The notes: generated from the letters alone by a model not told the origin. 64,000 nt of DNA from JAXLYE01 sp046351595 (GCA_046351595.1 JAXLYE010000009.1:310001-374000), one strand, 5' to 3'. Numbered from the stretch's first letter, positions 17,605 to 29,141 are shown. Made by a program: numbers and translations.

Positions 17605-19092
17605 ATGGCGCAAGAACCGAGCTCCGACAAGGCCGCCGAGGGCGCGACCCGGAAGGCAGACGCCGCCGATCCCCCGGCTCCGTCGCCCAGCAGCCCGCCC
17701 TCCGGTGAGCCGCGCCCGCGTCGCCCGGGCACGCTGCGCACGCTGGCCAAGTTCGTCTCGGCCAACACCAACGTGGTAGCCAGCTTCGTCATCGGCGCCG
17801 CAGGCCTCTTGTCGACGTCGATCTATCAGTGCAACCAGGGCGATCTGTCGCGCCGTCAGGCCGAGGCGCAGATGAACATCGCGCGCGAGCAGGCCGAGAA
17901 CAGCTGGCGCATCGAGCGCGCCAAGATCCTGTCGCAGAACCTGCAGGCGCTGACGGCGCGCGGCGACGGCAACGTCGAGCAGCGCTACGGCGTGCTCTTG
18001 TCGCTGTCGCGCGGCAGCATCCTGGAGCCCGACGTCGCGGTGAGCTACGCGCTGGAGCTCGGGCGCGACAACCCCGACTACATGTCCTCGGTGCTCTCGA
18101 ACATCGAGCGCAAGGACAAGGTCTTCTACCGCCGCCTGCTCGCCGCCTACGAGCTGTCGTGTCAGAAGCGCTTCGGCATCAGCTCGCAGCTGGTCAGCGT
18201 CTGCAAGGCCGACAAGATGAGCCCGCGCTCGGACGCGCTGGCGGCCTTTGTCGCCGACGAGCTCGAGGGGTCGCTGCTGGCCGGCCGCAACGACGGCCCG
18301 CTGTCGCTGCTCGGCGACGAGCGTGAGGTCGAGGCGTCGCTGAACAAGCTGCTGTCGCTGTTCACGCCGTTTCTGCACGAGATGTACGAGCGTCGGCAGT
18401 GGGAGACGATCGATCGTTTCCTCGGCAGCTCGCCGAGCGCCAAGCTGATCGGCGCCATGGTGCTCGCGACGGTGAGCGGCGACGTCGAGGGCAGCATGGA
18501 GCGGGCCAAGGTGATCGCCTTCCGCGCGCAGAACGACGCCCTGGTCGCCGCCTACCTGACCGGCAAGGACTGCGACGGCGAGTGCCGCATCCGCCTTTTG
18601 AACTACGTGCTCAGCCACCTGCACAAGGGCAACGGCTCGTTCGTGCCGGCGCTGCGCGTCGTGCTGCAGCGGCCGCGCCGCGAGATCGAGCCGCTGGTGG
18701 CGCGCATCAATACGCGCCTGTTGTGGTGCCAGATCGACCCGACGGCGACGCCGCTCCTGCGCGACCAGGTGCTGGTGCCGACGCTGATCGAGCAGATCCA
18801 GAAGGCGCCGCCGGACCTCGCGGTGGTCGATGACCTGCTCGGGCTGCTGGCGCTCCTGCCCGAGCCGACGGAGCCGAGCCAGGCGTGGGGCACGATGGTG
18901 CAGCTGCTCGGGCGGCTGCCGGGCGGGCGCTACCCGAAGCTTTACACCGAGCGGCGCGCGCTGGCGCTGCAGCAGCGTCGGCTGGCGGAGCCCGGCAAGA
19001 CCGGCACCGCGCCCAAGCTGACCGACGCCCAGAAGAAGAGCTTCTGCCAGGTCCAGGTCGACGAAGAGGAAGAGACGGAGGAAGAGGAGTAG
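17605..19092 (+). CDS. Membrane-anchored protein of unknown function
   Basis: 495 residues. A Pro/Ser-rich N-terminus of about 50 residues is followed by one membrane helix (VVASFVIGAAGLLSTSIYQ) and a mostly helical soluble domain beginning with a coiled coil (LSRRQAEAQMNIAREQAEN). The C-terminus is a run of Glu. I do not recognise a family; the helical repeats may be HEAT- or TPR-like. The gene is divergent from dsbD across 171 bases that must hold both promoters. No strong ribosome site precedes the ATG. Codon use is the normal GC-rich type, so the gene is very likely real. Confidence 0.75.
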   Translation: MAQEPSSDKAAEGATRKADAADPPAPSPSSPPSGEPRPRRPGTLRTLAKFVSANTNVVASFVIGAAGLLSTSIYQCNQGDLSRRQAEAQMNIAREQAENSWRIERAKILSQNLQALTARGDGNVEQRYGVLLSLSRGSILEPDVAVSYALELGRDNPDYMSSVLSNIERKDKVFYRRLLAAYELSCQKRFGISSQLVSVCKADKMSPRSDALAAFVADELEGSLLAGRNDGPLSLLGDEREVEASLNKLLSLFTPFLHEMYERRQWETIDRFLGSSPSAKLIGAMVLATVSGDVEGSMERAKVIAFRAQNDALVAAYLTGKDCDGECRIRLLNYVLSHLHKGNGSFVPALRVVLQRPRREIEPLVARINTRLLWCQIDPTATPLLRDQVLVPTLIEQIQKAPPDLAVVDDLLGLLALLPEPTEPSQAWGTMVQLLGRLPGGRYPKLYTERRALALQQRRLAEPGKTGTAPKLTDAQKKSFCQVQVDEEEETEEEE

Positions 19093-19102
19093 GAGCCGGA
19101 CG

Positions 19103-19123
19103 GCGCCCCTTCTGGCGGGGCGC
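19103..19123. terminator. Hairpin between convergent genes
   Basis: GCGCCCC and GGGGCGC form a perfect seven-base stem around a seven-base loop, 11 bases after the stop of the upstream plus-strand gene. No T-run follows on either strand, so its use as a terminator is uncertain, although the convergent setting fits. Confidence 0.35.
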
Positions 19124-19198
19124 TGGCGACGGCAGCTGCGGGGCGGGGAGCGGGCCGCGCCGGGCGGCCGGCGACGGCGGGGAGGGCAGGGGGCGACG

Positions 19199-20581
19199 CT
19201 ACGCGGCCTTCTTCTTCTTCATGTAGAAGAAGACGCCGCCGCCGATCATCGCGGCGATGACCAGCACCAGCAGGATCGGGCTGTGGGCGATGATCGAAAG
19301 CAGGATCGTCACCGACGACAGCACGATCGACACCGGGAGCATCGCGATGCCGATCAGCACGCGCCCGGCGCTGCCGAGGAACGGCACGATGTCGAGCAGC
19401 GCGTTGATCGGCCCGAAGAACAGCATCAGGCCGATCCACATGCACAGGAAGCCGACGATGCGCAGCATCCAGCCGACGGCCTTGTGCTCGGCCTTGAGCG
19501 ACTTGAGCGCCTCGTCGCGGCTGCCGTTGAGGACGCGGTAGACGCGGGTGTCGTCGTCCTTCTTCGAGATGTACGGCTTGACCTCGCTGCCTTCGAGGAG
19601 GCCGAACAGCGTCGCCGTGCTGCCGGGCTTGAGCGCGGTATACGAGATGCGGACGTCGCCGATCTGCGGCGCGTCGTAGCTGCCCGAGCCGCGGAACAGG
19701 TACTTGCCACCGTCGACGATGGTGTAGGTCTCGGGCTTGCGGCGGGCGATCGCGGTGGCCTTGCGCTCGGCCTGCTGCACCTCGGTCTTGCTCGGGCCAG
19801 CGGGCGCCTTCTTGACCTTGCGGCCCTGGCGCTTCTTCTTGCCCTTCTTGGCCGGCTTCTCGTCGGCGGCGGCGTCGTCCTTGGCCTCGCCGGCCTTGTC
19901 GCCGTCGGCGGGCTCGGCCTTCTTCTCGTCGCCCGCGGCGGCGGCGTCGGTGCCACCTTCGGCGGGCTTGTCGGCGGCGGCGTCAGCGCCCTGGCCCTTG
20001 AGCATCTCGGGCGTCAGCGTCACGTCCTCACCCGACGGCATCGACGCCTCGCCGGCGTTGAAGGCGTAGGCGCCGACGAAGGCCTTGTCGGCCGCGAAGT
20101 GATCGCTGCGGATCGGCAGCGACGGGTTCTCGTGCCCCTCGGGGTGCTCCATCTCACTCGGCGAGTCCGGCGAGTCGGTCCAGCCCTTGGAGTACGTGAC
20201 CGTCGTCGTCTTCTCCTTCTTGCCGCCGAGCTTCTTCTTGGTCTTGGTCGAGCTCTTCTCGATCCAGGCCCACATCTCGACGCGGCGGTTGATGCGGAGG
20301 AAGTCCGTCGGGTTCAGCAGCTCGGGATCCGCGACCTTGCCCTCGGCGCGCAGCGGACCGGTGACCGAGATGAACTTGCCGCTGGCGCCGTTGTCGACGG
20401 AGTCGGCCTTGACCTCGACCGACTTCTTGGCGACCTCGGACAGGTCAACGCGGCCCTCGTTCATCCACAGGATGATGAAGGACACAAGGAACAGCAGTCC
20501 GCCGACGGCAACACCTTTGATCGACTCAAGGATGTTGCTGCCCAGCCCCTGCTCCGTGGTCGACGTGAACTCATCCGCCAT
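19199..20581 (-). CDS. TMEM43 family protein
   Basis: 460 residues with the TMEM43/LUMA layout: one N-terminal helix (VAVGGLLFLVSFIILWMNEGR), a large extracytoplasmic domain, and four clustered helices at the C-terminus (GWMLRIVGFLCMWIGLMLFF to the final VIAAMIGGGVFFYMKKKK). Typical motifs are NEGR right after the first helix and WAWIE. A low-complexity Ala/Asp/Lys insertion of about 90 residues splits the soluble domain and is unusual. Bacterial TMEM43 proteins have no settled function and are thought to organise membranes. GGAGTG lies about eight bases before the ATG. Confidence 0.85.
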   Translation of the reverse strand: MADEFTSTTEQGLGSNILESIKGVAVGGLLFLVSFIILWMNEGRVDLSEVAKKSVEVKADSVDNGASGKFISVTGPLRAEGKVADPELLNPTDFLRINRRVEMWAWIEKSSTKTKKKLGGKKEKTTTVTYSKGWTDSPDSPSEMEHPEGHENPSLPIRSDHFAADKAFVGAYAFNAGEASMPSGEDVTLTPEMLKGQGADAAADKPAEGGTDAAAAGDEKKAEPADGDKAGEAKDDAAADEKPAKKGKKKRQGRKVKKAPAGPSKTEVQQAERKATAIARRKPETYTIVDGGKYLFRGSGSYDAPQIGDVRISYTALKPGSTATLFGLLEGSEVKPYISKKDDDTRVYRVLNGSRDEALKSLKAEHKAVGWMLRIVGFLCMWIGLMLFFGPINALLDIVPFLGSAGRVLIGIAMLPVSIVLSSVTILLSIIAHSPILLVLVIAAMIGGGVFFYMKKKKAA

Positions 20582-20805
20582 CTGTCACTCCGTGCAATGC
20601 CTGGCTGAAGATCGTGAGACGCCTGTTACGCCCCGGGGATAGCCCATATCCGGAGTCCCCGGATTGGACGATGGACCAGCCTATCACGAGCCGCGCGCCG
20701 CCCGAGCGCTCGTTTTCCGACCGACGGAACGCCTTCCCAGGGAGCCCATGCAGGTGATATCGTAAGGATGCCTATCAACTTTTGTTGCCGTGTAGAGGTG
20801 CCCTC

Positions 20806-21021
20806 ATGGTCCGCAAGCTAGACAGCCGCAGACACACTCCGCGTCGAGGCACCACCCGGACGGAGGCGACGCTGGAGCAGCCCTTCCTGCAGCTGCCGGT
20901 GGGCAGCGTCAGCGACTGGGCACGACGGGAGCCGCGCGCCGAGACGAGCCCCGAGCGCTCGCTCCGCCCCGGGGGCTCCCACGTGATCGAGCTCGACCTC
21001 GTCGGAGACGATGCGGACTAG
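20806..21021 (+). CDS. Small hypothetical protein
   Basis: 71 residues, basic at the N-terminus (MVRKLDSRRHTPRRGTTR), with a weak AGAGGTG a few bases before the ATG. A second in-frame start at 20782 would add eight residues. The end (HVIELDLVGDDAD) is acidic. Codon third positions are GC-rich like neighbouring genes. No family was recognised. It points towards the acyltransferase gene, with a perfect palindrome between them. Confidence 0.45.
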   Translation: MVRKLDSRRHTPRRGTTRTEATLEQPFLQLPVGSVSDWARREPRAETSPERSLRPGGSHVIELDLVGDDAD

Positions 21022-21026
21022 GGCCT

Positions 21027-21040
21027 AGCGCTCGAGCGCT
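21027..21040. repeat. Perfect 14-base palindrome
   Basis: AGCGCTCGAGCGCT lies between the converging ends of the small ORF and the acyltransferase, touching the stop codon of the latter. It may be a short bidirectional stop signal; no T-run is attached. Confidence 0.4.
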
Positions 21041-21714
21041 CAGTACGTCCGCAGCACCCGCGCCGGGTTGCCCGCCACGATCGCCCGCGGCGGGACGTCG
21101 CGTGTGACCACCGAGCCCGCCCCGATCTGGGCCAGCCGGCCGATCGTCACCCCGGGCAGCACCACCGTCCCCACCCCGATATCGCAGCCGTCCTCCAGCC
21201 GCACCGGCGCAAAGCGCAGCGGCCGACAGAGGATCGGCGTGTCGTCGAGGTCCCGGGCTGGCTCCCGCGCCGCCGCCGGCCGGCCCGGCCGGTGCTCCCC
21301 GCGATTGAGATCGAGATCGGCCCCGTCGGTGACGGCGATCACGTCGGGCACGCCGGGCTCGTCGGGCACGGCGTGTGCGCCGGGCAGATCGTGCGCGCTG
21401 GTCAGGATGCAGACGTGCGGGCCGATGCCGACGTCCTCTCCGAGCGTGATGCCGCCGGCCGCGTGCAGAAAGACGCGCTGCCCGATCCAGGTGCCGCGAC
21501 CGATGCGCAGCTCGTTCTTGTAGTAGCCCTTGAGGATCGCGCCGTGCCCGACGTAGACGTCCTCGTCGAGAAAGACGCGCTCGGGGTGGAAGATGAGCAC
21601 GCCCTCCTCGAGCACCACCGAGTCCGGGCAGCGCCCGAGCTGTGTGCGCTCGAAGCGCCCGGTGCCGTGGCTGCGCGGCGGCGGTCGTCGGTGCGGTCGC
21701 GCGGCCTGGGTCAT
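21040..21714 (-). CDS. Left-handed beta-helix (hexapeptide repeat) acyltransferase
   Basis: 224 residues. Imperfect hexapeptide repeats run through YVGHGAILKGYYKNELRIGRG and IGQRVFLHAAGGITLGEDV, and again in CDIGVGTVVLPGVTIGRLAQIGAGSVVTRDV. The end is the usual VPPRAIVAGNPARVLR. The likely catalytic histidine is in LTSAHDL. A hydrophilic insertion of about 50 residues (about 115-165) interrupts the helix after it, as in some maltose/galactoside O-acetyltransferase relatives. It would transfer an acetyl or other acyl group to a sugar or amino-sugar. It lies 29 bases downstream of the TonB-dependent receptor gene; no glycan gene cluster is adjacent. Confidence 0.8.
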   Translation of the reverse strand: MTQAARPHRRPPPRSHGTGRFERTQLGRCPDSVVLEEGVLIFHPERVFLDEDVYVGHGAILKGYYKNELRIGRGTWIGQRVFLHAAGGITLGEDVGIGPHVCILTSAHDLPGAHAVPDEPGVPDVIAVTDGADLDLNRGEHRPGRPAAAREPARDLDDTPILCRPLRFAPVRLEDGCDIGVGTVVLPGVTIGRLAQIGAGSVVTRDVPPRAIVAGNPARVLRTY

Positions 21715-21742
21715 GGAGACGGGCGAGACGGGCGAGGCGGGA

Positions 21743-24682
21743 TCAGTACTGGAAGCGGAGTCCGAACTGCGCGCGGAAGGGCAGCTGGCGGTTGGTCGCG
21801 GTGCCGAACACGCTGCTGAAGCGGTTCTCGAAGCCGGCCTGGTTGCTGCCGCCGACGGCCTGCGACAGGTCGAAGGCGTTGAACAGATCGACGATCAGCG
21901 ACAGGTGCTGCTTGATGAGCGCGTGGAAGTCGTACTGCGCGCGCAGGTTGATGTCGAGGATGTCGGGGCTGCGCAGCTCGCTCCACTTGCGGATGTCGTT
22001 GGGATCGGGCTGCGGATCGAGGCCGCGCCAGCCGTAGCGGCCGACGTAGCCGTTGGGCTGCAGGTACAGGCGCGTCGCTGGGGCGCCGCTGAGGTACGCC
22101 ATGTTCACGCCGGCCGAGAAGCCCTTGATCGAGTAGCTGCCGTTGGCCTTGACCTGGTGGCGGTGGTCGTCGAGCAGGTACCCGTACAGCCGGAAGTCGC
22201 GCTGCGGGTCGTCGCGCAGGGCGCTGATCTGATCGTCGACGGTGCCCTCGAGCCACGACAGGGTGTAGGCGACGAAGACGCTCCAGTTGGGGCTGGGGTT
22301 GCCCGAGATCACGAAGTCGATGCCGTTGTAGCGACGGAAGGCCTCGCGCGTCGGGCGGTAGGCGTAGACGTTGCCGAAGCGCTTGTCGCCAAACTCGGCG
22401 TAGTTGCCGCCGCTGAGCACACCGATGGCGTTGAGCTCGATGTCCTCCCACTGGTTCTGGATCAGGCGATAGGTGTACGTGATGCCGCCGATGACGTTGG
22501 CGTAGAGCTCGCGCTCCAGCGACAGCGTCACCGAGTCCGCGCTCGGCGGCGTCAGGCTCAGCTTGGCGTTGCCGCACTCCATGCGCAGCGAGCCGTCGGC
22601 GCAGCGGCCGCGCAGGTCGTAGCCATCGACGCCGCCGCCCGAGGTGTAGAACTGATCGAAGCGGTTCGTGCCGCGGTTCCACTGATACGTCTGCGTGCGC
22701 GCCGTGGCGTCGGCCGAGAAGGCGGCGAACAGCGTCGCGACCTCGTTCGAGCGGCCGTACGCGACCTTGAGCAGCGTCTTGTTGTCGCGCGTCAGATCGA
22801 TGTTGAAGCCCAGGCGCGGCCCGAAGCCGAGCAGGTTCTGCACGATCTCGTTGCGCGAGTTGAGGACGTAGCCCCAGTCGACGCGCATGCCCGGGACCAC
22901 GGTCAGCCACGTCGTCGGCTTCCACGTGTCCTGCGCGAAGAAGCCCAGGCCGAAGCCCTGGCGGACCTGCGCCAGCGCCGGGTCATAGACGGTGCGCTGG
23001 TAGCACGGCGTCGCGCTCGAGCCGCTCAGCGGGTTGGGCTGCAGCTCGACGCAGCCCAGCGGGTAGTCGGTCGAGGTCGGGTCGCGCACCAGCCGGCCGG
23101 CGTCCGTGCCCTGGTTGGTGTCGTCGACGTAGATGCTGTTGCCCGGCGTCGCCGCGTAGCGGTAGTTGCGGATGTACTGGAACTGCGCGCCGGCCTTGAA
23201 CGTGTGCTGGCCGATGCCGCCCTTCTTGTTCCAGGTGATCGTCGGGTCGAACTGGAAGCGCCAGCGCTGGTCGTCCTGATCGCGCGCGCCGCCGGCCGCG
23301 TTCCAGTTCACGAGGCTGGCGCGGTCCTGGTGCTGCGACGACAGGTAGTCGCTGTTCGCGGCGCTGATGCGCAGGTTGCTGAACGACAGGCCGGTCTGCA
23401 GCGCGAAGATCAGGTTGTCGCGGATGAACCAGTCCCAGTTCAGGATGCCGAACAGGCCGCCCTGGCGCTGGTTCCACTCGGCCTCGTTGCCGTAGGTGTT
23501 GGCCTGCTGCTGGTTGAAGATGAACGCCGGATCCGAGTTGAACGACAGCTCGAGCCGGTGCCGCGACGCCGGCGCCCACGTCAGCTTGAGGCGCGGGTAG
23601 ATGCCGTAGAACTCGCGCGGGATGTGCTGCAGGTTCAGCGGCGGGCCCGGCACCACGGCCGACAGGTTGTAGCGGAACTCCGTCGAGAAATAGAACCACA
23701 GCCGGTCCTTTACGATCGGCCCGCTGAGGTTGACGTTGGCCTGGTAGCTGGCGTTCGGCGGCCGCGGGTCGCTCTGATCGAGCAGGCGCCCCTCGTAGAT
23801 CTGCGTGCCGGCGCGACCGCCCGCGGCCAGCGCCTGGTGCGTCATGTAGAAGCTGGCGTCGACGGCGAACTTGTTCGAGCCGCGCTTGGTCACCAGGTTG
23901 ATGACGCCGCCGAGCGAGTTGTACTGCGCATCGATCGCCAGGAGCAGCGTGTCGACCTGCGCGATGGCGTCGAAGTTGAAGTTCGAGCTGAAGGTGTTCG
24001 AGACCGGGTCGGTGATGTCCAGACCGTCGACCAGGTAGCGGTTGTGGCGCAGCGAGCCGCCGGCCATGACCGGGTTGCCGCCGCCGACGACGCCGGGCAG
24101 CTGCTGGACGATGTTCTGGTAGCTGCGCTGCGTCGCGATCTTGCTCTGCTGCTCGGCGGTGAGGACGCGGCCGGTCGAGACCTTGTCGGTGTCGATGCGC
24201 TTGCGCTCCTCGACGACCGTCATGGTCTCGGCCTCGGTCTGCTCGGCGGTGAACGCGATCTTGATGGTCTGCGTCTGGCCCAGGTCCAGGCGCACCTTGC
24301 GCTTGATCGGCCGCAGGCCCTCGTACTCGACGGTGACCAGGTACGTGCCTTCGGGGATCTGCAGGAAGTCGAAGCGCCCTTCCTCGTCGGCAGTTGTGGT
24401 GCGCGGGCCGCCGATGAGCGAGTCCGAGCGGATCGTCACCTTGGCGCCCTGCATGGGCACGTTGGAGCCGGCCTCCACGACGGTGCCGCGCAGGTGGGCG
24501 TTCTGCTCGCCGACCGCGAAGGCGTCCTTGGGCGCCAGCACGCACGGCAGGGTGAGCGCGCCGAGCAGCACCGCGCCCAGCCGCCCACGGGTTCGTCCAA
24601 CAAGTCGAGTCGCGCACCGCATCAAGGGTCGCTCCGAAGCAGTAGCCGAAGGGGTAGCCTGAGACGTTTTGCGAGCGGCCAT
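21743..24682 (-). CDS. TonB-dependent receptor with carboxypeptidase-like N-terminal domain
   Basis: Up to 979 residues. After the signal peptide comes a carboxypeptidase-regulatory-like beta-sandwich (HLRGTVVEAGSNVPMQGAKV, GRFDFLQIPEGTYLVTVEYEG), then a plug with RHNRYLVDGLDITDPVS, and a long barrel ending in an aromatic residue (FGLRFQY). The architecture is that of Oar-like or SusC-like receptors of myxobacteria, which import or display substrates in the outer membrane. The start is uncertain: the first ATG is six bases after the upstream stop, but an ATG at 24622 has GGAG nine bases upstream and gives a more typical signal peptide. It follows the lipoprotein gene and probably shares its transcript. 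Confidence 0.9.
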   Translation of the reverse strand: MAARKTSQATPSATASERPLMRCATRLVGRTRGRLGAVLLGALTLPCVLAPKDAFAVGEQNAHLRGTVVEAGSNVPMQGAKVTIRSDSLIGGPRTTTADEEGRFDFLQIPEGTYLVTVEYEGLRPIKRKVRLDLGQTQTIKIAFTAEQTEAETMTVVEERKRIDTDKVSTGRVLTAEQQSKIATQRSYQNIVQQLPGVVGGGNPVMAGGSLRHNRYLVDGLDITDPVSNTFSSNFNFDAIAQVDTLLLAIDAQYNSLGGVINLVTKRGSNKFAVDASFYMTHQALAAGGRAGTQIYEGRLLDQSDPRPPNASYQANVNLSGPIVKDRLWFYFSTEFRYNLSAVVPGPPLNLQHIPREFYGIYPRLKLTWAPASRHRLELSFNSDPAFIFNQQQANTYGNEAEWNQRQGGLFGILNWDWFIRDNLIFALQTGLSFSNLRISAANSDYLSSQHQDRASLVNWNAAGGARDQDDQRWRFQFDPTITWNKKGGIGQHTFKAGAQFQYIRNYRYAATPGNSIYVDDTNQGTDAGRLVRDPTSTDYPLGCVELQPNPLSGSSATPCYQRTVYDPALAQVRQGFGLGFFAQDTWKPTTWLTVVPGMRVDWGYVLNSRNEIVQNLLGFGPRLGFNIDLTRDNKTLLKVAYGRSNEVATLFAAFSADATARTQTYQWNRGTNRFDQFYTSGGGVDGYDLRGRCADGSLRMECGNAKLSLTPPSADSVTLSLERELYANVIGGITYTYRLIQNQWEDIELNAIGVLSGGNYAEFGDKRFGNVYAYRPTREAFRRYNGIDFVISGNPSPNWSVFVAYTLSWLEGTVDDQISALRDDPQRDFRLYGYLLDDHRHQVKANGSYSIKGFSAGVNMAYLSGAPATRLYLQPNGYVGRYGWRGLDPQPDPNDIRKWSELRSPDILDINLRAQYDFHALIKQHLSLIVDLFNAFDLSQAVGGSNQAGFENRFSSVFGTATNRQLPFRAQFGLRFQY

Positions 24683-24688
24683 CGTCTT

Positions 24689-25747
24689 CTACTGCCCCCC
24701 GACCTGGCTCTGGCTGAACGGGCAGTCGATGTCGGAGATCGCGCCGTCCGAGTCGAGCCCCTTGAGCCGGCAGACGATGCAGCTTGAGAGCGTCTCGGTC
24801 TTCATCGCCGTGCGGTAGACCGGGGCCCCGGCATCGGGCGGCGGCAGCGTCGACTGCATGGTCAGCGTGAAGTCGCGGCAGATCGGCGAGTAGACGACCG
24901 GCGGCGTCAGCATCGGCAGCGGCTCGCTGGCGGTGCCGAAGACCACGGTCATCGCCGCGGTGTTGCCGACCGCGCCCTTATATACCTTGTAGATCGGCAT
25001 GGTCGCGAAGGTCTTGCCGTCGGCCTCCAGCGGCACCGGGCCCATGTCGATGTACGGCACCACCAGCTGATCGAAGAAGCCGAGCTGCGTCGGCAGCGAG
25101 CGCGAAGGTACCAGCGCCGGGTCGACGATCTGGTACAGGCGGTACTCGCGGCGCACCTCGGTCAGATCCTGGCCGATGCGCGAGGTCACCGTGTCGAACC
25201 GCTTGATCGACTGGCACGGGATGTCGCCGGGCGCGCGGACGTGGATGACCTCGACGACGGCGCTGTAGGCGCCGCGGCGGCCGGCCTTGCCGCCGTTGCT
25301 GCTCAGCACCTCGGGGATGTCCTCGAAGATCGGGTACTGGCGATCGAGCCGGATCAGATCGAGGCGCTCGTCGTAGCGGTAGCCCTCGCCGGGCGTGGCG
25401 CACGAGCCGTCGAAGAAATAGACCTTCTGGGCGGTGCTCGTGGCCAGCGGGTTGCGCTTGCCGTTGTCGGTCCAGAACGGGACCTGCGCCGTCGTGGTGC
25501 CGGCCATGCCGCGCGTCGTCGCGATCAGCGCGTAGGGGGACAGCCCCTCGGCATCCGCGGCGCGGCCGGCCCCGACCACCGGCAGGCGATCGATCGTTTT
25601 GACCCCGTTGAGGAAGTTCTGCGAGTAGACGACACCCGCCAGGAACTCCCCGTCATCGGGATACGGGCTGCAGGCAGCGAGCACGGTCGCCCCAATCAGC
25701 CCGCTGACTCCTAGTGCACACGAGAACGACGTTCGCTTCCTGCCCAT
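24689..25747 (-). CDS. Lipoprotein paired with the TonB-dependent receptor
   Basis: 352 residues. A lipoprotein signal is plain: MGRKRTSFSCALGVSG and on to LAAC with Cys26 as the lipid-bearing residue. The mature part has several Cys pairs (one near the C-terminus reads SSCIVCRLKG) and no motif I can assign. It ends six bases before the receptor gene, so it is probably a surface or periplasmic partner of that receptor. No ribosome site is obvious. The 85-base gap to the divergent porin-like gene holds both promoters. Confidence 0.75.
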   Translation of the reverse strand: MGRKRTSFSCALGVSGLIGATVLAACSPYPDDGEFLAGVVYSQNFLNGVKTIDRLPVVGAGRAADAEGLSPYALIATTRGMAGTTTAQVPFWTDNGKRNPLATSTAQKVYFFDGSCATPGEGYRYDERLDLIRLDRQYPIFEDIPEVLSSNGGKAGRRGAYSAVVEVIHVRAPGDIPCQSIKRFDTVTSRIGQDLTEVRREYRLYQIVDPALVPSRSLPTQLGFFDQLVVPYIDMGPVPLEADGKTFATMPIYKVYKGAVGNTAAMTVVFGTASEPLPMLTPPVVYSPICRDFTLTMQSTLPPPDAGAPVYRTAMKTETLSSCIVCRLKGLDSDGAISDIDCPFSQSQVGGQ

Positions 25748-25832
25748 GGCGGCCGGAATATTCCGCAGACCGCCGCGGGAAGGCAAGCAGCAATTGAGCA
25801 GCGATTGACTCGTCGTCTCGCGTCGATACGAT

Positions 25833-27661
<1,829 letters not shown>

Positions 27662-27665
<4 letters not shown>

Positions 27666-29059
27666 GCCCTTCCCGCGCGCCCCGCCGCTGCCGGCTCGTT
27701 GCTGTTGCCGTCGCCGTCGCCGCTGCCTTGGTGAGCGTCGGGCTCGGGCTGACCCCGGCGGCCCGCGCCGATACATCGGGCCCTATCGATCTGTTTGCGC
27801 CGGTGCGCGCGAAGACCCGCCGCATCACCGCGCCCGCCGCGACCGGCGAGCCCTCGCCCGTCATCTACCCGGAGCAGCGGCTGCCGCTGCGCTTCTCGCA
27901 CCGCCTCCACCTCGGGCGCGACATCCCGTGCCAGAGCTGCCACCCGGCCGCCGCCACCTCGACGAGCACGCGCGACAGCCTGCTGCCGACCGAGGCCGCC
28001 TGCGCCGCCTGCCACGCCATCGATCGCGACAAGCCCTATAAAAAGAGCGACGGCCCGCCGGCCGCGTGCGCGAGCTGCCACGTCGGCCTGCCGCGCGAGC
28101 CTGGGCCCGGGCCCGCCGCCTCGCCGCGCGAGCTCGCGGATCGGGTGGCGCGGCTCGACGTGCCACCGGCCTTCCTCAAGTTCAACCACGCGCTGCACGC
28201 GGCGCAGAAGATCCCGTGCGCGAGCTGCCACGGTGATCTGTCGCAGGTCGATCTGGCGACGCGCGCGCAGCTGCCCAAGATGGCGACGTGCCTGGGCTGC
28301 CACGACGACGGACTGCGCGGCGGGCGCGCCGCGGACGGGGAGGGCGGCGGTCGCCGGGCGCTGCGCACCGCCTCGCCGCGCTGCGGCACCTGCCACCTGA
28401 CCGCGAGCGACGGCACGCTGCAGCAGCACCTGCCGACCGGCGTGCTGGTCCCCTCGGGCAGCCTGCGCGGCGACGATCACGGCGCCGAGTGGAAGCGCCT
28501 GCACCGCGCGCCCGCGCAGAACGATCCCGACTACTGCGCGAGCTGCCACGGCCGCTCGTTCTGCTTCAGCTGCCACAACAGCGTCACCAAGCCGCTCGAC
28601 ATCCACGGCGGCGACTACGTTGGCCGGCACAGCCTCGACGCCCGCCGCAACCAGCCCGACTGCGGCGCCTGTCACCGCCGCCAGACCTTCTGCCTCGGCT
28701 GCCACGAGCGCATGGGCGTCACCAGCCACAGCACGCTGCCCGGCACGCCCGCGGTCAGCGCGTTCTCGCCGGCCTCGCCGCGCCGCTTCCACCCCGAGGG
28801 CTGGGCCAGCCCGGTCGCCGGCCCTTCGCACCACTCGGTCGAGGCGCAGCGCAACCTGCGCGCGTGCGCCTCGTGCCACCGCGAACAGACCTGCCTCGAC
28901 TGCCACAGCACCCTGCCCGGCGGCCGCTACACCAGCGGGCGCAACCCGCACCCCGCCGACTGGGTGAGCTCGGGCCGCTGCCGCGCCCTGGGCAGCCGCA
29001 ACCTGCGCGTGTGCCTCAAGTGCCACCGCTCCGACAGCCCCGCGCTCGGCTGCGACTGA
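27662..29059 (+). CDS. 13-haem c-type cytochrome, secreted
   Basis: 465 residues from a GTG that overlaps the upstream TGA (GTGA), with GAGGTG seven bases before it. Signal peptide: LVAVAVAVAAALVSVGLGL, then ARADT. Thirteen CxxCH haem sites can be counted, in order CQSCH, CAACH, CASCH, CASCH, CLGCH, CGTCH, CASCH, CFSCH, CGACH, CLGCH, CASCH, CLDCH and CLKCH. Extra histidines such as FSHRLHLG and FNHALHAA, about a dozen residues before a haem site, look like distal ligands, as in the cytochrome c3/c7 families. It should sit in the periplasm or on the cell surface and carry electrons through the barrel protein encoded just upstream. Confidence 0.92.
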
Positions 29060-29082
29060 GCGGCGGCGCGCGCGGGGTTTCG

Positions 29083-29101
29083 CACCGGACAAGGTTCGGT
29101 G
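29083..29101. terminator. Hairpin after the cytochrome gene
   Basis: CACCGGAC, a three-base loop and GTTCGGTG form an eight-base stem with one G-T pair, 23 bases after the cytochrome stop. Almost the same hairpin occurs at 52448-52466. No T-run follows. Confidence 0.4.
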
Positions 29102-29141
29102 CCCTGTGTATCAGGCCGGCCGGCAGCGGTAGGATTCCCGC

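Noticed and set aside
22983..24617. A 544-codon minus-strand frame within the TonB-dependent receptor
   Set aside because: It is a shadow frame, rich in Arg, His and Pro; the receptor frame has plug and barrel motifs.
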